Source: an uncultured bacterium (GTDB lineage: Bacteria > Cyanobacteriota > Vampirovibrionia > Gastranaerophilales > Gastranaerophilaceae). From it: DNA of 64,000 nucleotides. The stretch is taken from contig CACYUI010000010.1 in assembly GCA_902777605.1 (NCBI GenBank), positions 1 to 64,000 of the forward strand, written 5' to 3'. The stretch's first letter is position 1, and every line of letters starts with the position of its first letter. This document shows positions 17,481 to 26,262 of this stretch, piece after piece. Both the position numbers and the translations under genes were made by a program. The notes beneath the pieces were generated by a model. The model was not told the origin of the DNA. It worked only from the letters and a program-made list of their open reading frames with translations, and made no database searches.

Positions 17481-18506
17481 TTATCCACCAACCTTTGAAG
17501 ATGAAATGTCTCTGAGTTTTTTATAAAGTTCGATTTCTTCATTACTTAATTCTTTTGGGAGTTGGATTTCAATTGTAATTATCATATCTCCTTGCTTTGA
17601 CGGAGTCTCAATTCCACATGCGTTTAATCTGATTTTTTGACCATTTTGTGTATTAGCAGGTATTTTTACTGATACATTTCCTTTTAAAGTAGTAACAGAT
17701 ATTGTTGTACCTAATACAGCATCATAAGGAGCAATTTGAACAGTCTTTAATATATTTAAACCATCTGTTTTGTAACTTTTAGGTTCTAAGATATGAACAG
17801 TTAAGTATAAATCACCATTTTTGCCACCATTAGAGCCTGCTTCTCCTTCTCCTGCAAGTCTTATTTTTGATTTATCTTTAATTCCGGCAGGTATTTTTAC
17901 TGAGAATTTTTTATAATTGGATGTTTCGCCGGTTCCATGACACTCGTTGCAAATAGAACCGTTGACAAATTTTCTGCCGCCACAGATTGGACAAACTTGG
18001 GTTTGAAGCATATTTACAACTTTGTTTGTGCCATTTATTGCTTCGAATACAGAAATTTCAATATCAGTATATATATCATTTCCTCTTTTTGCTGATTTAT
18101 TTTCCTCTTTTTTATAATGGTTTGTTCTACATTTTTTAGCAATAAATTCTTCCCAATTGAAAGAAAATGCAAACTTTTCTTCTTTTTTTGTATTGCTTTG
18201 CTTTGTTTCTTTAAAATCTGGTTTTGTTGTCGTATTCTCAGTTTTTTGTTCGGTGTTTTTAGCTTCAGTTTTTGAAGATTTTGCATAATTATAAAATTTT
18301 CTTGCTCTATCATAATCAGCTTTTTTTATATTATTAGATAATATTTCATATGCTTCATTAATTTCTTTAAATTTTGAGATAACATCATTAGAATTTCCGG
18401 CAACATCAGGATGCCATTTTCTAGCCAACTTTCTGTAGGCCATTTTTATTTCTTCTTGTGTACTAAACTCAGTAATTTCTAAAATTTGATAATAATCTTT
18501 GGTCAT
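17481..18506 (-). CDS. DnaJ-type J-domain co-chaperone with reduced zinc finger
   Basis: The 341-residue product has an N-terminal J domain (1-70, with HPD in KWHPDVAGN) that stimulates DnaK ATPase, a Lys/Thr-rich linker, and the C-terminal substrate-binding domains of DnaJ (SVKIPAGIKDKSKIRLAGEGE, GDLYLTVHI, GNVSVKIPANTQNGQKIRL). Between them only two CxxC motifs are seen (CPICGG and CNECHGTG), whereas class A DnaJ has four. So it could bind one zinc, not two. It is either a divergent DnaJ or a second DnaJ paralogue. The ATG has no strong ribosome binding site. Confidence 0.87.
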   Translation of the reverse strand: MTKDYYQILEITEFSTQEEIKMAYRKLARKWHPDVAGNSNDVISKFKEINEAYEILSNNIKKADYDRARKFYNYAKSSKTEAKNTEQKTENTTTKPDFKETKQSNTKKEEKFAFSFNWEEFIAKKCRTNHYKKEENKSAKRGNDIYTDIEISVFEAINGTNKVVNMLQTQVCPICGGRKFVNGSICNECHGTGETSNYKKFSVKIPAGIKDKSKIRLAGEGEAGSNGGKNGDLYLTVHILEPKSYKTDGLNILKTVQIAPYDAVLGTTISVTTLKGNVSVKIPANTQNGQKIRLNACGIETPSKQGDMIITIEIQLPKELSNEEIELYKKLRDISSSKVGG

Positions 18507-18603
18507 ACTTGATGTTTAATGATATAAATATAGAAGTCAAGAGTCCGGGTGAATAAAATTTTTAAATATTGAAAAACATATTTTATGATGATATTATCAA
18601 ACT

Positions 18604-18969
18604 ATGTTAAAGAAATTTATAATAATATTGTGCTTATTTAGTTTTATACCTGTACATGCAGGAGAGTTAGAAAATGCATTAAAACAAAATAAAAATGTTT
18701 TTTTGTACATGTACACTCCTGAATGTGGTTACTGTCAAAAATTTGAACCAAGGTATAATAAAATTTCAAAAATGTATGACAAAAATTATACATTTGTTAA
18801 ACTTAATGCAAATACGCAGTATGGATATAGCATTTTTAGGCGCTTTAACGGGAGAGGAGTCCCTTATGTTGTGCTTATAAATTCCAAAAACAAAGCAAAT
18901 GCGGTTGATTATTATTGCTTGATGCAAACAGAGTGCACAGATAAAGTTCTTAAAAAATTTATAAAATAG
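18604..18969 (+). CDS. periplasmic thioredoxin-fold protein with CGYC
   Basis: The 121-residue product has a signal peptide (about 1-19) and a thioredoxin-like domain with an active-site CGYC at C41-C44 (TPECGYCQKF) and the cis-proline loop GVPYVV. It should act as a thiol-disulphide oxidoreductase outside the cytoplasm. Two further cysteines lie near the C-terminus (YYCLMQTEC). A close relative without the redox cysteines is encoded at 33799. It precedes rmlA by 11 bp on the same strand. Confidence 0.8.
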   Translation: MLKKFIIILCLFSFIPVHAGELENALKQNKNVFLYMYTPECGYCQKFEPRYNKISKMYDKNYTFVKLNANTQYGYSIFRRFNGRGVPYVVLINSKNKANAVDYYCLMQTECTDKVLKKFIK

Positions 18970-18980
18970 GAGAGTCTTTT

Positions 18981-19874
18981 ATGAAGGGTATCGTATTAGC
19001 AGGCGGAGCAGGAACCAGATTATATCCGGCATCACAACCTATATCAAAGATTTTGCTGCCAATATATGACAAACCAATGATTTATTACCCATTGTCAACG
19101 CTTATGTTAGCAGGAATTAAAGATATTCTCATTATTACAAACGAATCTGACTACGATAATTTCATAAAACTATTGGGTGACGGTTCCCAATACGGACTAA
19201 ATATTTCATATAAAATACAATATATACAGAGGGGAATTGCAGATGCATTTTTAATAGCAGAAGATTTTATAGGTGAAGATAGTGTAGCGCTTATTCTGGG
19301 TGACAATATTTTCCATGGTCAAGGCTTCTCAACAATTATGAAAAATGCTCTCAAAAAACAAATAGGTGCAACCATCTTTGGATATACAGTTAAAGATCCC
19401 GAGAGATTTGGTGTAGTAGAATTTGATAAAAATAATAAAGCAATATCATTAGAAGAAAAACCTGCAAATCCGAAATCTAATTATGCGGTTACCGGACTCT
19501 ACTTCTATAATAACAAGGTTTGCCAGTATGCAAAACTACTAAAACCATCAGCACGAGGAGAGTTAGAAATCACTGATTTGAATAAAATATATCTTGAGAT
19601 GGGAGAATTAAATGTTGAAATTTTGGGAAGAGGCTTTGCTTGGCTAGATACAGGAACACATGATTCTATGCTTCAAGCAAGTTTATTTGTGCAAACAATG
19701 GAACTTAATAAAGGCGTTAAGATATCTTGTTTAGAAGAAATTGCATATAACCAAGGCTTTATAGAAAAAGACGAATTGCTTAGAAAAATCGAAAAATTTG
19801 GATACAAAAATGACTACTATAATTATGTCAGAGCTGTAATTAAAAATCCGGATAAAGTTGCACTAAGTATTTAA
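18981..19874 (+). CDS. rmlA: glucose-1-phosphate thymidylyltransferase
   Basis: The 297-residue product makes dTDP-glucose from glucose-1-phosphate and dTTP, the first step to dTDP-rhamnose and related sugars. It has the nucleotide-binding GGAGTRLYPAS start, KILLPIYDKPMIYYPL, the LGDNIF metal site and VVEFDKNNKAISLEEKP, all typical of RmlA/RfbA. Length is normal. rmlB, rmlC and rmlD are not in the window, so the end product is not known. AGGAG lies before the ATG. Confidence 0.94.
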   Translation: MKGIVLAGGAGTRLYPASQPISKILLPIYDKPMIYYPLSTLMLAGIKDILIITNESDYDNFIKLLGDGSQYGLNISYKIQYIQRGIADAFLIAEDFIGEDSVALILGDNIFHGQGFSTIMKNALKKQIGATIFGYTVKDPERFGVVEFDKNNKAISLEEKPANPKSNYAVTGLYFYNNKVCQYAKLLKPSARGELEITDLNKIYLEMGELNVEILGRGFAWLDTGTHDSMLQASLFVQTMELNKGVKISCLEEIAYNQGFIEKDELLRKIEKFGYKNDYYNYVRAVIKNPDKVALSI

Positions 19875-20569
19875 TAGTCCTCGCGTCCCCTAGATTTTAG
19901 ATACTCTCTAATTTGATTAAGAGAAAATTGAATAATTCTAGTTATACGCGAAGGTGAAAGACCAATCATATTAGCAATATCTTTTGCTTGCATATTTCTG
20001 TAAAAACGATACTCTACAACGGTTCTTTCTTTTTGGGGTAATTTTGCTATAGCTTGTTTGATAAGTTTACTCATTTCTACAATTTCAGCTTGTTCATCTG
20101 GCATTGCAGAAGGATCTTTAATAAAATCAAATGGAGATGCGTTGTCAGTCGCTGCAGCAGCTAAGCCATCAATTGATAAAATTGTTTCATACACGGCTTC
20201 TCTAACCTTTGTAGGAGATATTGAGAATCCCATATCCTCACCATCAGTGGCTGTCTCTTGTGAATTATTATCAGAAAATTCATCCGCAGACTCAACACCA
20301 TCCTCTGATTTATGTTTTAAAGTATACCATTTATATCTGTGTCTTAATTCATTACGAATTGCCCATTTAACTGCAGTTCCAATATATGCATCATTATAAC
20401 GAGCCAATTGTTCTTCCGTTTTACCCTTAATCAACTGCTGTATAGCAATAATGCCTATACTAACCAGTTCTTCATATTCAATCATATGGTTAGGTATACG
20501 CCTGTGCTCTACTCTTGCTACTTTTTGTACGACATCTACGTACTGATTGATTAAAGTTTTATTATCCAT
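19871..20569 (-). CDS. RNA polymerase sigma factor, FliA (sigma-28)-like
   Basis: The 232-residue product has sigma-70 region 2 (about 25-80: YEELVSIGIIAIQQLIKG, TAVKWAIRNELRHRY) and region 4 with a helix-turn-helix (about 180-225: LPQKERTVVEYRF, AKDIANMIGLSPSRITRI). The lack of region 1.1 and of a full region 3 spacing, and the insert rich in Asp/Ser between, fit a group 3 (FliA/WhiG-type) factor. It lies upstream of flhB on the same strand as transcribed second, so a flagellar link is plausible. The promoters it reads are not known. Confidence 0.82.
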   Translation of the reverse strand: MDNKTLINQYVDVVQKVARVEHRRIPNHMIEYEELVSIGIIAIQQLIKGKTEEQLARYNDAYIGTAVKWAIRNELRHRYKWYTLKHKSEDGVESADEFSDNNSQETATDGEDMGFSISPTKVREAVYETILSIDGLAAAATDNASPFDFIKDPSAMPDEQAEIVEMSKLIKQAIAKLPQKERTVVEYRFYRNMQAKDIANMIGLSPSRITRIIQFSLNQIREYLKSRGREDY

Positions 20570-20596
20570 CTTCTCTTATCAAACTAACCTTATTTT

Positions 20597-20625
20597 ATAT
20601 TACCTTGATTTCAAATATTTTTCAA
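20597..20625 (-). promoter_or_regulatory. sigma-70-type promoter of the sigma factor gene
   Basis: On the minus strand TTGAAA (20625-20620) and TAATAT (20602-20597) are separated by 17 bp, close to consensus, about 30 bp before the start codon. Confidence 0.6.
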
Positions 20626-20672
20626 GATTAGCAACTACATTATATATATGATTTATGAACAATATTTTAGTT

Positions 20673-21737
20673 TCAAGAGTTATTTTTATTTTTTAACCCG
20701 TAAACAAAAAGCAAGATTTCAGCAACGGCTTTATATAATTCAGGAGGAATTTGTTGATTTAAATCAACCATTCTAAAAAGCGCACGAGCGACAGGAGGGT
20801 TATCAATCACAGGAACATTGTGTTCTTGTGCAATTTTAATAATTTTTTGAGCAATAAGTTCGGTCCCTTTTGCAGTAAGCGTAGGCGATTGCATCGTTTC
20901 TGCATCGTACTTTAGCGCACAAGCAACATGGGTAGGGTTTCTTACAACAAAATCCGCATCAGGAACTGAATCCATAGCCCCTTGTTGAAGCATTTGCATA
21001 CGCCTTTGTCTTAGAGCAGCCTTAACATGCGGATCACCTTCAGAGTTTTTATATTCATCCTTTATCTCTTTGAAAGACATTTTTTGGTCTTTTAAAAATT
21101 TCCACTTTGTAACACCATAGTCAGCGGCTGCAATTACAAGAAATGCGATACAAGCCTTGTATATAAACTCAACAATTAACTTTCCGAACTCAATCATAAC
21201 AGCAAAGTGATTATCAATTGCTGCAAGCATCAGTATACTTTCCAAGTGAGAACGGTATACAGACCAACCAACAATACCTAATACCGCAACCTTAACAATA
21301 TTTTTCCCCAACTCAAATAAAGTTTTCACCTGAAATAAATTTTTGAAATACTTTGTGGGGTTTAGCTTATCCAACTTCGGAACAAGAGGAGCTGTCGCAA
21401 CAAGAGGACCAACTTGCATAAAATCACCAAGAATAGCAATAAAAGCGGCTACAAAGAGTATTGAACCAATTATCGCCACTGTAGGTATTAATGTTACGGT
21501 CAGAATATATGTTATACCAACATTACCAATATATTGATTTGGAATTTGTTCATATAAAGTTTTAAAGAGCCCTACAATCAACCGCCAAATGACCGGTGCT
21601 AAGAGATATATAAAAGTAAACATTACAAGAAGAGATAATGCTGTAGACACATCTTTTGATTTTACAACCTGTCCCTCTTTTCTGGCTCTTTCAAGTTTTT
21701 GAGGGGTTGCATCAAATTGTTTATCTTCATCTCCCAT
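20673..21737 (-). CDS. flhB: flagellar export switch protein FlhB
   Basis: The 354-residue product has the FlhB start (DKQFDATPQKLERARKEGQV), four membrane helices (about 33-55, 80-105, 145-165, 185-207) and the cytoplasmic domain with the self-cleaving NPTH motif at 267-270. FlhB sets substrate specificity of the flagellar type III export gate. With an intact NPTH site it should be functional. It is not in a flagellar operon; the sigma gene lies downstream. Other export components nearby are fliI at 31.5 kb and fliO at 41.2 kb. Confidence 0.95.
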   Translation of the reverse strand: MGDEDKQFDATPQKLERARKEGQVVKSKDVSTALSLLVMFTFIYLLAPVIWRLIVGLFKTLYEQIPNQYIGNVGITYILTVTLIPTVAIIGSILFVAAFIAILGDFMQVGPLVATAPLVPKLDKLNPTKYFKNLFQVKTLFELGKNIVKVAVLGIVGWSVYRSHLESILMLAAIDNHFAVMIEFGKLIVEFIYKACIAFLVIAAADYGVTKWKFLKDQKMSFKEIKDEYKNSEGDPHVKAALRQRRMQMLQQGAMDSVPDADFVVRNPTHVACALKYDAETMQSPTLTAKGTELIAQKIIKIAQEHNVPVIDNPPVARALFRMVDLNQQIPPELYKAVAEILLFVYGLKNKNNS

Positions 21738-21825
21738 TCTTTTACACCTTGTGTTAGTCGGACTTTACTATATAATAACATAAATTAATCATTTATAATA
21801 TAATTAAAATAAATTTGGAGGTTTC

Positions 21826-22125
21826 ATGAGAAAGCAAATTTTATTAGTTTTATTCTTACTGCTAAATATTACATTATGCTGGTACAGTTACACTGTACTA
21901 AACGGCAAGTTGGAACTATTGGGGGTATTTATATCAGGAATTGGTGTTGGTATATTTTTAATGATTCTAAAGCTTAATGTCAAGAATGACAAAATAAACT
22001 CGTACAAAAGGGAGTTAGAAAAAGAATCAATAAACGCAGATGAAAGTAGTGCAAAGGTAAAAGTTCTTGAAGCCAAAATTGAAGTTTTAGAAAAAGCCCT
22101 GGAAAATGCTTTAAATAAAGGATAA
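21826..22125 (+). CDS. LapA-like small membrane protein with coiled coil
   Basis: The 99-residue product has two hydrophobic helices (about 4-22 and 30-50) and then a charged coiled coil (55-97). This matches the LapA (DUF1049) layout, small inner-membrane proteins with a cytoplasmic coiled coil. GGAGG is placed well before the ATG. It lies 71 bp before clpP in the same direction but a promoter-like region separates them. The function of this family is poorly known. Confidence 0.7.
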   Translation: MRKQILLVLFLLLNITLCWYSYTVLNGKLELLGVFISGIGVGIFLMILKLNVKNDKINSYKRELEKESINADESSAKVKVLEAKIEVLEKALENALNKG

Positions 22126-22196
22126 AACTTGCACAACTTTAAAATTTATTGTAAAATTGTCTTAACAAATCTAAATATTTATCATAGGAGAGAGAA

Positions 22197-22802
22197 ATGA
22201 CAGAAGATGTTAAAAAAATTATAGACTATGTTCCGACGGTAATTGAACAATCTTCAAGAGGCGAAAAGTCTTTTGATATCTTTTCAAGACTTTTAAGAGA
22301 AAGAATTATTTTCTTGGGAACAGAAATTGATGATGATGTAGCTAATTCAATTGTTGCACAGATGCTTCTTTTGGATAGCGAAAACCCTGAAAAGGATATA
22401 ATGCTTTATATTAACTCCCCCGGAGGAAGCGTAACTGCAGGTTTTGCAATTTATGATACAATGCAGCACATTAGAGCAGATGTTCAAACGATTTGCTTAG
22501 GTCAAGCTGCTTCTATGGGCGCTTTTCTGTTGTCATCAGGCGCAAAAGGCAAGAGAATGGCGCTTCCTAACTCAAGAATAATGATTCACCAACCTTTGGG
22601 CGGTGCTAGAGGTCAAGCTACAGATATTGAATTGGAAGCAAAAGAAATCATGAGAATGAAAGACTTGTTAATCGGTATTATGGCAGAAAATGCAGGTCAA
22701 GACTTTGAGAAAGTTAAAGCGGACTGCGAGCGTGACCACTATCTTTCGGCTCAAGAGTCTGTTGAATACGGCTTGATTGATAAAGTTGTTACTCAAGTGT
22801 AA
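22197..22802 (+). CDS. clpP: ATP-dependent Clp protease proteolytic subunit
   Basis: The 201-residue product is a full-length ClpP with the catalytic triad S106 (AASMGAF), H131 (IHQPLGG) and D180. It forms the barrel that degrades proteins fed in by ClpX or ClpA/C. clpX does not follow; a strong terminator does, so clpP is monocistronic here. The start has AGGAGAG upstream. Confidence 0.97.
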   Translation: MTEDVKKIIDYVPTVIEQSSRGEKSFDIFSRLLRERIIFLGTEIDDDVANSIVAQMLLLDSENPEKDIMLYINSPGGSVTAGFAIYDTMQHIRADVQTICLGQAASMGAFLLSSGAKGKRMALPNSRIMIHQPLGGARGQATDIELEAKEIMRMKDLLIGIMAENAGQDFEKVKADCERDHYLSAQESVEYGLIDKVVTQV

Positions 22803-22827
22803 ATATTTAAATATTACAAATGTAAAG

Positions 22828-22867
22828 AAATCAACAATTGTAATATTTACAATTGTTGATTTTTTTT
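22828..22867 (+). terminator. clpP terminator
   Basis: A long stem (AAATCAACAATTGTAA with its complement) and a run of eight T residues follow the clpP stop. Confidence 0.92.
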
Positions 22868-22889
22868 GTGCACTATACTAGAATGTTGC

Positions 22890-22953
22890 TAATGTGTAAA
22901 CCGGGTCGGAATTAAAAACCTTACCGGTAAGTATAAATTAAGGAGACAAAGGT
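22890..22953 (+). promoter_or_regulatory. candidate translational switch in the metK leader
   Basis: The leader can fold two ways that exclude each other. ACCGG 22900-22904 can pair with CCGGT 22924-22928, leaving the Shine-Dalgarno free. Alternatively CCTTA 22919-22923 can pair with TAAGG 22939-22943, which covers the Shine-Dalgarno AAGGAG of metK. I cannot match it to SAM-I, SAM-II or SMK by eye. That SAM is the ligand is inferred only from the gene downstream. Confidence 0.45.
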
Positions 22954-24225
22954 ATGACATCAAAAAAATTTTTATTTACATCCGAATCTGTAACAGAAGG
23001 ACACCCCGACAAAGTTTGCGACCAAATATCTGACGCAATATTGGATGAATTTTTATCAAAGGATCCGTCAAGCCGTGTTGCTGCAGAAACGACTGCTACA
23101 ACAGGTATGGTACTAGTATCCGGCGAAATAACTTCTAACTGCTATGTAGATATTCCGCAAGTTGTTAGAAATACAGTTAAAAGTATTGGCTATACAGGTT
23201 CAGCAGGCGGCGGTTTTGACGCTGACACTTGCGCTGTTTTAACAAGCATTGATGAACAATCTGTTGATATTGCAGGCGGGGTAAATAAGGCATTGGAAAG
23301 CAGAAATGACAGTGCAATTACTTCAACAAGCGAAACATCTGATATCGGTGCCGGTGACCAAGGAATTATGTTTGGTTATGCTTGCAACGAAACACCTGAA
23401 CTTATGCCGCTTCCGATAAGCTTGGCTCACAAGCTTTCATACAGACTTGCTCAAATCAGAAAAGAAGGGCTTGTATCTTACCTTAGACCTGACGGTAAGT
23501 CTCAAGTTACTGTTGAATATGTAGACGGAAAACCCTCAAGAATTCATACAGTTCTTCTATCAACTCAACATGCTCCTGAGATTAACGGAATTAGCGACAA
23601 CTCAAAAGTTCAATCAATTATATCTTCTGATTTGAAGAAATTGGTTATTGATTATGTTTTTGAAACAGAAGCGATTAAACCTGATTCAGACACAATTATA
23701 TTAATCAACCCATCAGGAAGGTTTGTTGTTGGCGGTCCGCAAGGCGATACTGGATTAACAGGAAGAAAGATTATTGTTGACACCTATGGCGGATATTCTC
23801 GTCACGGTGGCGGAGCATTCTCCGGCAAAGATCCTACGAAAGTTGACCGTTCAGCTGCTTATGCTGCTAGATATGTTGCTAAAAATATTGTTGCAGCAGG
23901 ACTTGCTGACAAATGCGAAATCGAACTTGCTTACGCAATAGGTAAAGCCGAACCAATTTCAATTTTTGTTGACACATTCGGAACCGGTAAAATTTCAGAC
24001 GATGAAATTTCAGATATCGTTAGCAAAAACTTCGACCTTAGACCGGCAGCGATTATCGCTAACTTTGATTTGAGAAACTTACCGGCTAAAAATGGCGGTA
24101 AATTTTACCAAAGACTGGCTGCATACGGTCATGTCGGAAGGACTGACATCATCGTTCCTTGGGAACAGCTTGATAAGGTAGAACTACTAAAAAAGTCATT
24201 ATCTAGTTCTTGCGCTTTATGCTAA
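22954..24225 (+). CDS. metK: S-adenosylmethionine synthetase
   Basis: The 423-residue enzyme makes SAM from methionine and ATP. Family motifs are clear: [18 protein letters not shown] at the start, [12 protein letters not shown], and [15 protein letters not shown]. The length is slightly above the usual 380-400. AAGGAG upstream fixes the start but may be masked by the leader fold described for 22890-22953. A terminator follows immediately, so the gene is monocistronic. Confidence 0.96.
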   Translation: MTSKKFLFTSESVTEGHPDKVCDQISDAILDEFLSKDPSSRVAAETTATTGMVLVSGEITSNCYVDIPQVVRNTVKSIGYTGSAGGGFDADTCAVLTSIDEQSVDIAGGVNKALESRNDSAITSTSETSDIGAGDQGIMFGYACNETPELMPLPISLAHKLSYRLAQIRKEGLVSYLRPDGKSQVTVEYVDGKPSRIHTVLLSTQHAPEINGISDNSKVQSIISSDLKKLVIDYVFETEAIKPDSDTIILINPSGRFVVGGPQGDTGLTGRKIIVDTYGGYSRHGGGAFSGKDPTKVDRSAAYAARYVAKNIVAAGLADKCEIELAYAIGKAEPISIFVDTFGTGKISDDEISDIVSKNFDLRPAAIIANFDLRNLPAKNGGKFYQRLAAYGHVGRTDIIVPWEQLDKVELLKKSLSSSCALC

Positions 24226-24241
24226 GAACAAAATTATACAT

Positions 24242-24275
24242 AAAAAGACCTCCGCATTTAAAACGGAGGTCTTTT
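24242..24275 (+). terminator. metK terminator
   Basis: A 12-bp stem AAAAGACCTCCG/CGGAGGTCTTTT with a ten-base loop, 16 bases after the metK stop. Confidence 0.92.
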
Positions 24276-24311
24276 ACTAGCAAAAAAATATTTTATAAGT
24301 TTTTATTAAGT

Positions 24312-24650
24312 ATGCAAATTTCTATTCAACAAAAAAACTTATATTTCGGAAGATTAATTACAGGAAATACTGCAAAGCGCAAGCTTTGTGAAACTAATTG
24401 CCCAAAACATATAATAAATCAATTTGTAAGCCATAGAAAAACAATACGCAAATCAGGAATTAATAAGCTTAATAAGGTGGATGTTATTTTAGAATACTCG
24501 GATGGTTTAGGATACAGAGCTCAAATAAGCTCACACGACAAAGGAGTTATAAACTTTAAAAATGCAATTTTTAGAGAAATAACAAACACACAAGAATGCA
24601 TACAAAAACTAAAGAATTGGGGAGAATTTTGGAACTGCCAATTTAAGTAA
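24312..24650 (+). CDS. small protein with N-terminal NLYFGRL motif, unknown
   Basis: The 112-residue product starts MQISIQQKNLYFGRLITG. An FG preceded by a short polar run within the first 15 residues is shared with the products at 28043 and 35077. The rest is basic, with DVILEYSDGLGYRAQI and a final KLNNWGEFW-like Trp/Phe-rich tail, and has no membrane segment. The frame is open upstream through the metK terminator, so the ATG at 24312 is chosen. It has no clear ribosome binding site. The function is unknown; the FG motif as a sorting signal is speculation. Confidence 0.55.
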   Translation: MQISIQQKNLYFGRLITGNTAKRKLCETNCPKHIINQFVSHRKTIRKSGINKLNKVDVILEYSDGLGYRAQISSHDKGVINFKNAIFREITNTQECIQKLKNWGEFWNCQFK

Positions 24651-24654
24651 TAAT

Positions 24655-25464
24655 CTAGCTCAAGTGTTCGTGCGCAGATTGAACAACTCGTTCTACATCA
24701 ATAATAACTTGTTCATTTTTAGTAGTTAGCCAAACCAAATACTCTATATTTCCTGCCGGCCCTTTTATTGAAGAATATGTTAATCCTTTAATATAATAGT
24801 TCAAGTTTTTTGCACATTCTAAAACATTATTTATAACTAAAATATGAACTGATTTATCTCTTACAACACCGCCTTTCTCAACATTTTCTTTTCCGGCTTC
24901 AAACTGCGGTTTTATTAGGCAAATCATTTCATGAAAATCTTTTGATAATAAAGTTTTTAAATTTGGAAGAACTTTTTCCAATGATATAAAAGATAAATCA
25001 GATACCAATAAATCTGCGACTTCATCACCATCTAAATATATATCACTATATGAACATAATTTTAAATTTGTTTTTTCAATAGTTTTAACTTGACTTGAAC
25101 TTCTAATTTTCCAATCTAACTGTCCATACCCTACATCGACTGCGTAGACAAATTTAGCACCATGCTGCAATAAACAATCTGTAAAACCTCCTGTAGAAGC
25201 ACCCGCATCAAAACAAACTCTGTTTTGTATATTTACATCGAAGGTTTCAAGTGCCTTCTGAAGTTTAAAACCGCCTCTTGAAACATATGGTATAGATTTA
25301 ACATTAAAATCATATTCTTTCGAAGGGTCTATTTGAAATCCTGCCTTAGTTATAACTTCTGTACCAATCATTACATTGCCGGCTAATATCGCAGCAGAAG
25401 CTTTACTCTTGTTATCAAAATAGCCTAAATCCACTAGCACCTTATCTAATCGTTCTTTTTTCAA
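24655..25464 (-). CDS. tlyA: TlyA-family RNA methyltransferase / hemolysin
   Basis: The 269-residue product has an N-terminal S4 RNA-binding domain (1-60: ERLDKVLVDLGYFDNKSKASAAILAGNV) and an FtsJ-like Rossmann methyltransferase (about 65-250; SAM site FDAGASTGGFTDCLL, catalytic LIKPQFEAGKE). TlyA methylates 2'-O of rRNA and is often miscalled a hemolysin. The start overlaps the tatD stop by four bases (ATGA), so the pair is translationally coupled. Confidence 0.9.
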   Translation of the reverse strand: MKKERLDKVLVDLGYFDNKSKASAAILAGNVMIGTEVITKAGFQIDPSKEYDFNVKSIPYVSRGGFKLQKALETFDVNIQNRVCFDAGASTGGFTDCLLQHGAKFVYAVDVGYGQLDWKIRSSSQVKTIEKTNLKLCSYSDIYLDGDEVADLLVSDLSFISLEKVLPNLKTLLSKDFHEMICLIKPQFEAGKENVEKGGVVRDKSVHILVINNVLECAKNLNYYIKGLTYSSIKGPAGNIEYLVWLTTKNEQVIIDVERVVQSAHEHLS

Positions 25465-26240
25465 ATTCCAAAAAACCTCTCAGCATTCTCTGTTGTTATA
25501 TTTATTAATTCGTTCACTGACATATTTCTTAAGTTTGCAATCTCTTCGGCAACAAATCTAACATATGCAGGTTTATTCATTTTACCTCTATATGGAACAG
25601 GAGTAAGATAAGGTGAATCTGTTTCCAAAACAAGTTTTTCTATTGGAACCTCTGTTGCTACTTCTTTAATCTTTACTGCATTTTTGAATGTTACAACACC
25701 GCCGATTGCAATATACCAACCTTCTTTTACACATTCTTTCATAAACTCAACACTTCCTGAAAAACAGTGAAAAAGTACAGAAGAAGTTTTATTGTATTCT
25801 TTTATAATATCAAAGCAATCTTTATGAGCCTCTCTATCATGCACTACTATTGGCAAATTCAATTCATTTGCAAGTTTTATTTGTTTTATAAAAACCTCTT
25901 TTTGCAAATCAACAAAAGATTTATCCCAATAATAATCAAGCCCAATTTCACCAACTGCTACAATCTTGGTATTATTTTCAGCGATAGTTTTTAAATCATA
26001 CTCTATCTCATCAGAATATGTTTTAGCTTCCGTTGGGAAAATACCTACCATTCCATAAATATTTTTATTAGAATTAGCTATATTTACTACACTTCGTAAT
26101 GTTTTTACCTCTACTGAAGGTATTATTGCCTTCTTTACACTGTATTCACGCATATCAGTCAAAACTGAATCTAATGTTTGGCTATATTCTGAAATTAGCA
26201 TATCTATGTGTGCATGAGTATCAATTAAATAATCTTTCAT
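25461..26240 (-). CDS. tatD: TatD-family metal-dependent DNase
   Basis: The 259-residue product is a TIM-barrel hydrolase with TatD metal ligands and motifs in order: DTHAHIDM, GEIGLDYYW, VVHDREAH, LFHCFSG and LETDSPYLTPVPYRG. TatD enzymes have 3'-5' DNase/RNase activity in repair or tRNA quality control. The ATG at 26240 is chosen because the protein then begins right before the DTHAH motif; the frame continues upstream into the nuclease gene. It is the second gene of a four-gene run (kinase, nuclease, tatD, tlyA). Confidence 0.92.
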   Translation of the reverse strand: MKDYLIDTHAHIDMLISEYSQTLDSVLTDMREYSVKKAIIPSVEVKTLRSVVNIANSNKNIYGMVGIFPTEAKTYSDEIEYDLKTIAENNTKIVAVGEIGLDYYWDKSFVDLQKEVFIKQIKLANELNLPIVVHDREAHKDCFDIIKEYNKTSSVLFHCFSGSVEFMKECVKEGWYIAIGGVVTFKNAVKIKEVATEVPIEKLVLETDSPYLTPVPYRGKMNKPAYVRFVAEEIANLRNMSVNELINITTENAERFFGI

Positions 26241-26262
26241 AAAATTAATTATAACACGGATG

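Noticed and set aside
22890-22953. SAM-I, SAM-II or SMK riboswitch before metK
   Set aside because: The conserved cores of these classes are not recognisable; only the alternative stems are reported.
24210-24311. Upstream extension of the small protein gene through the metK stop
   Set aside because: It would translate the metK terminator; the ATG at 24312 is more sensible.
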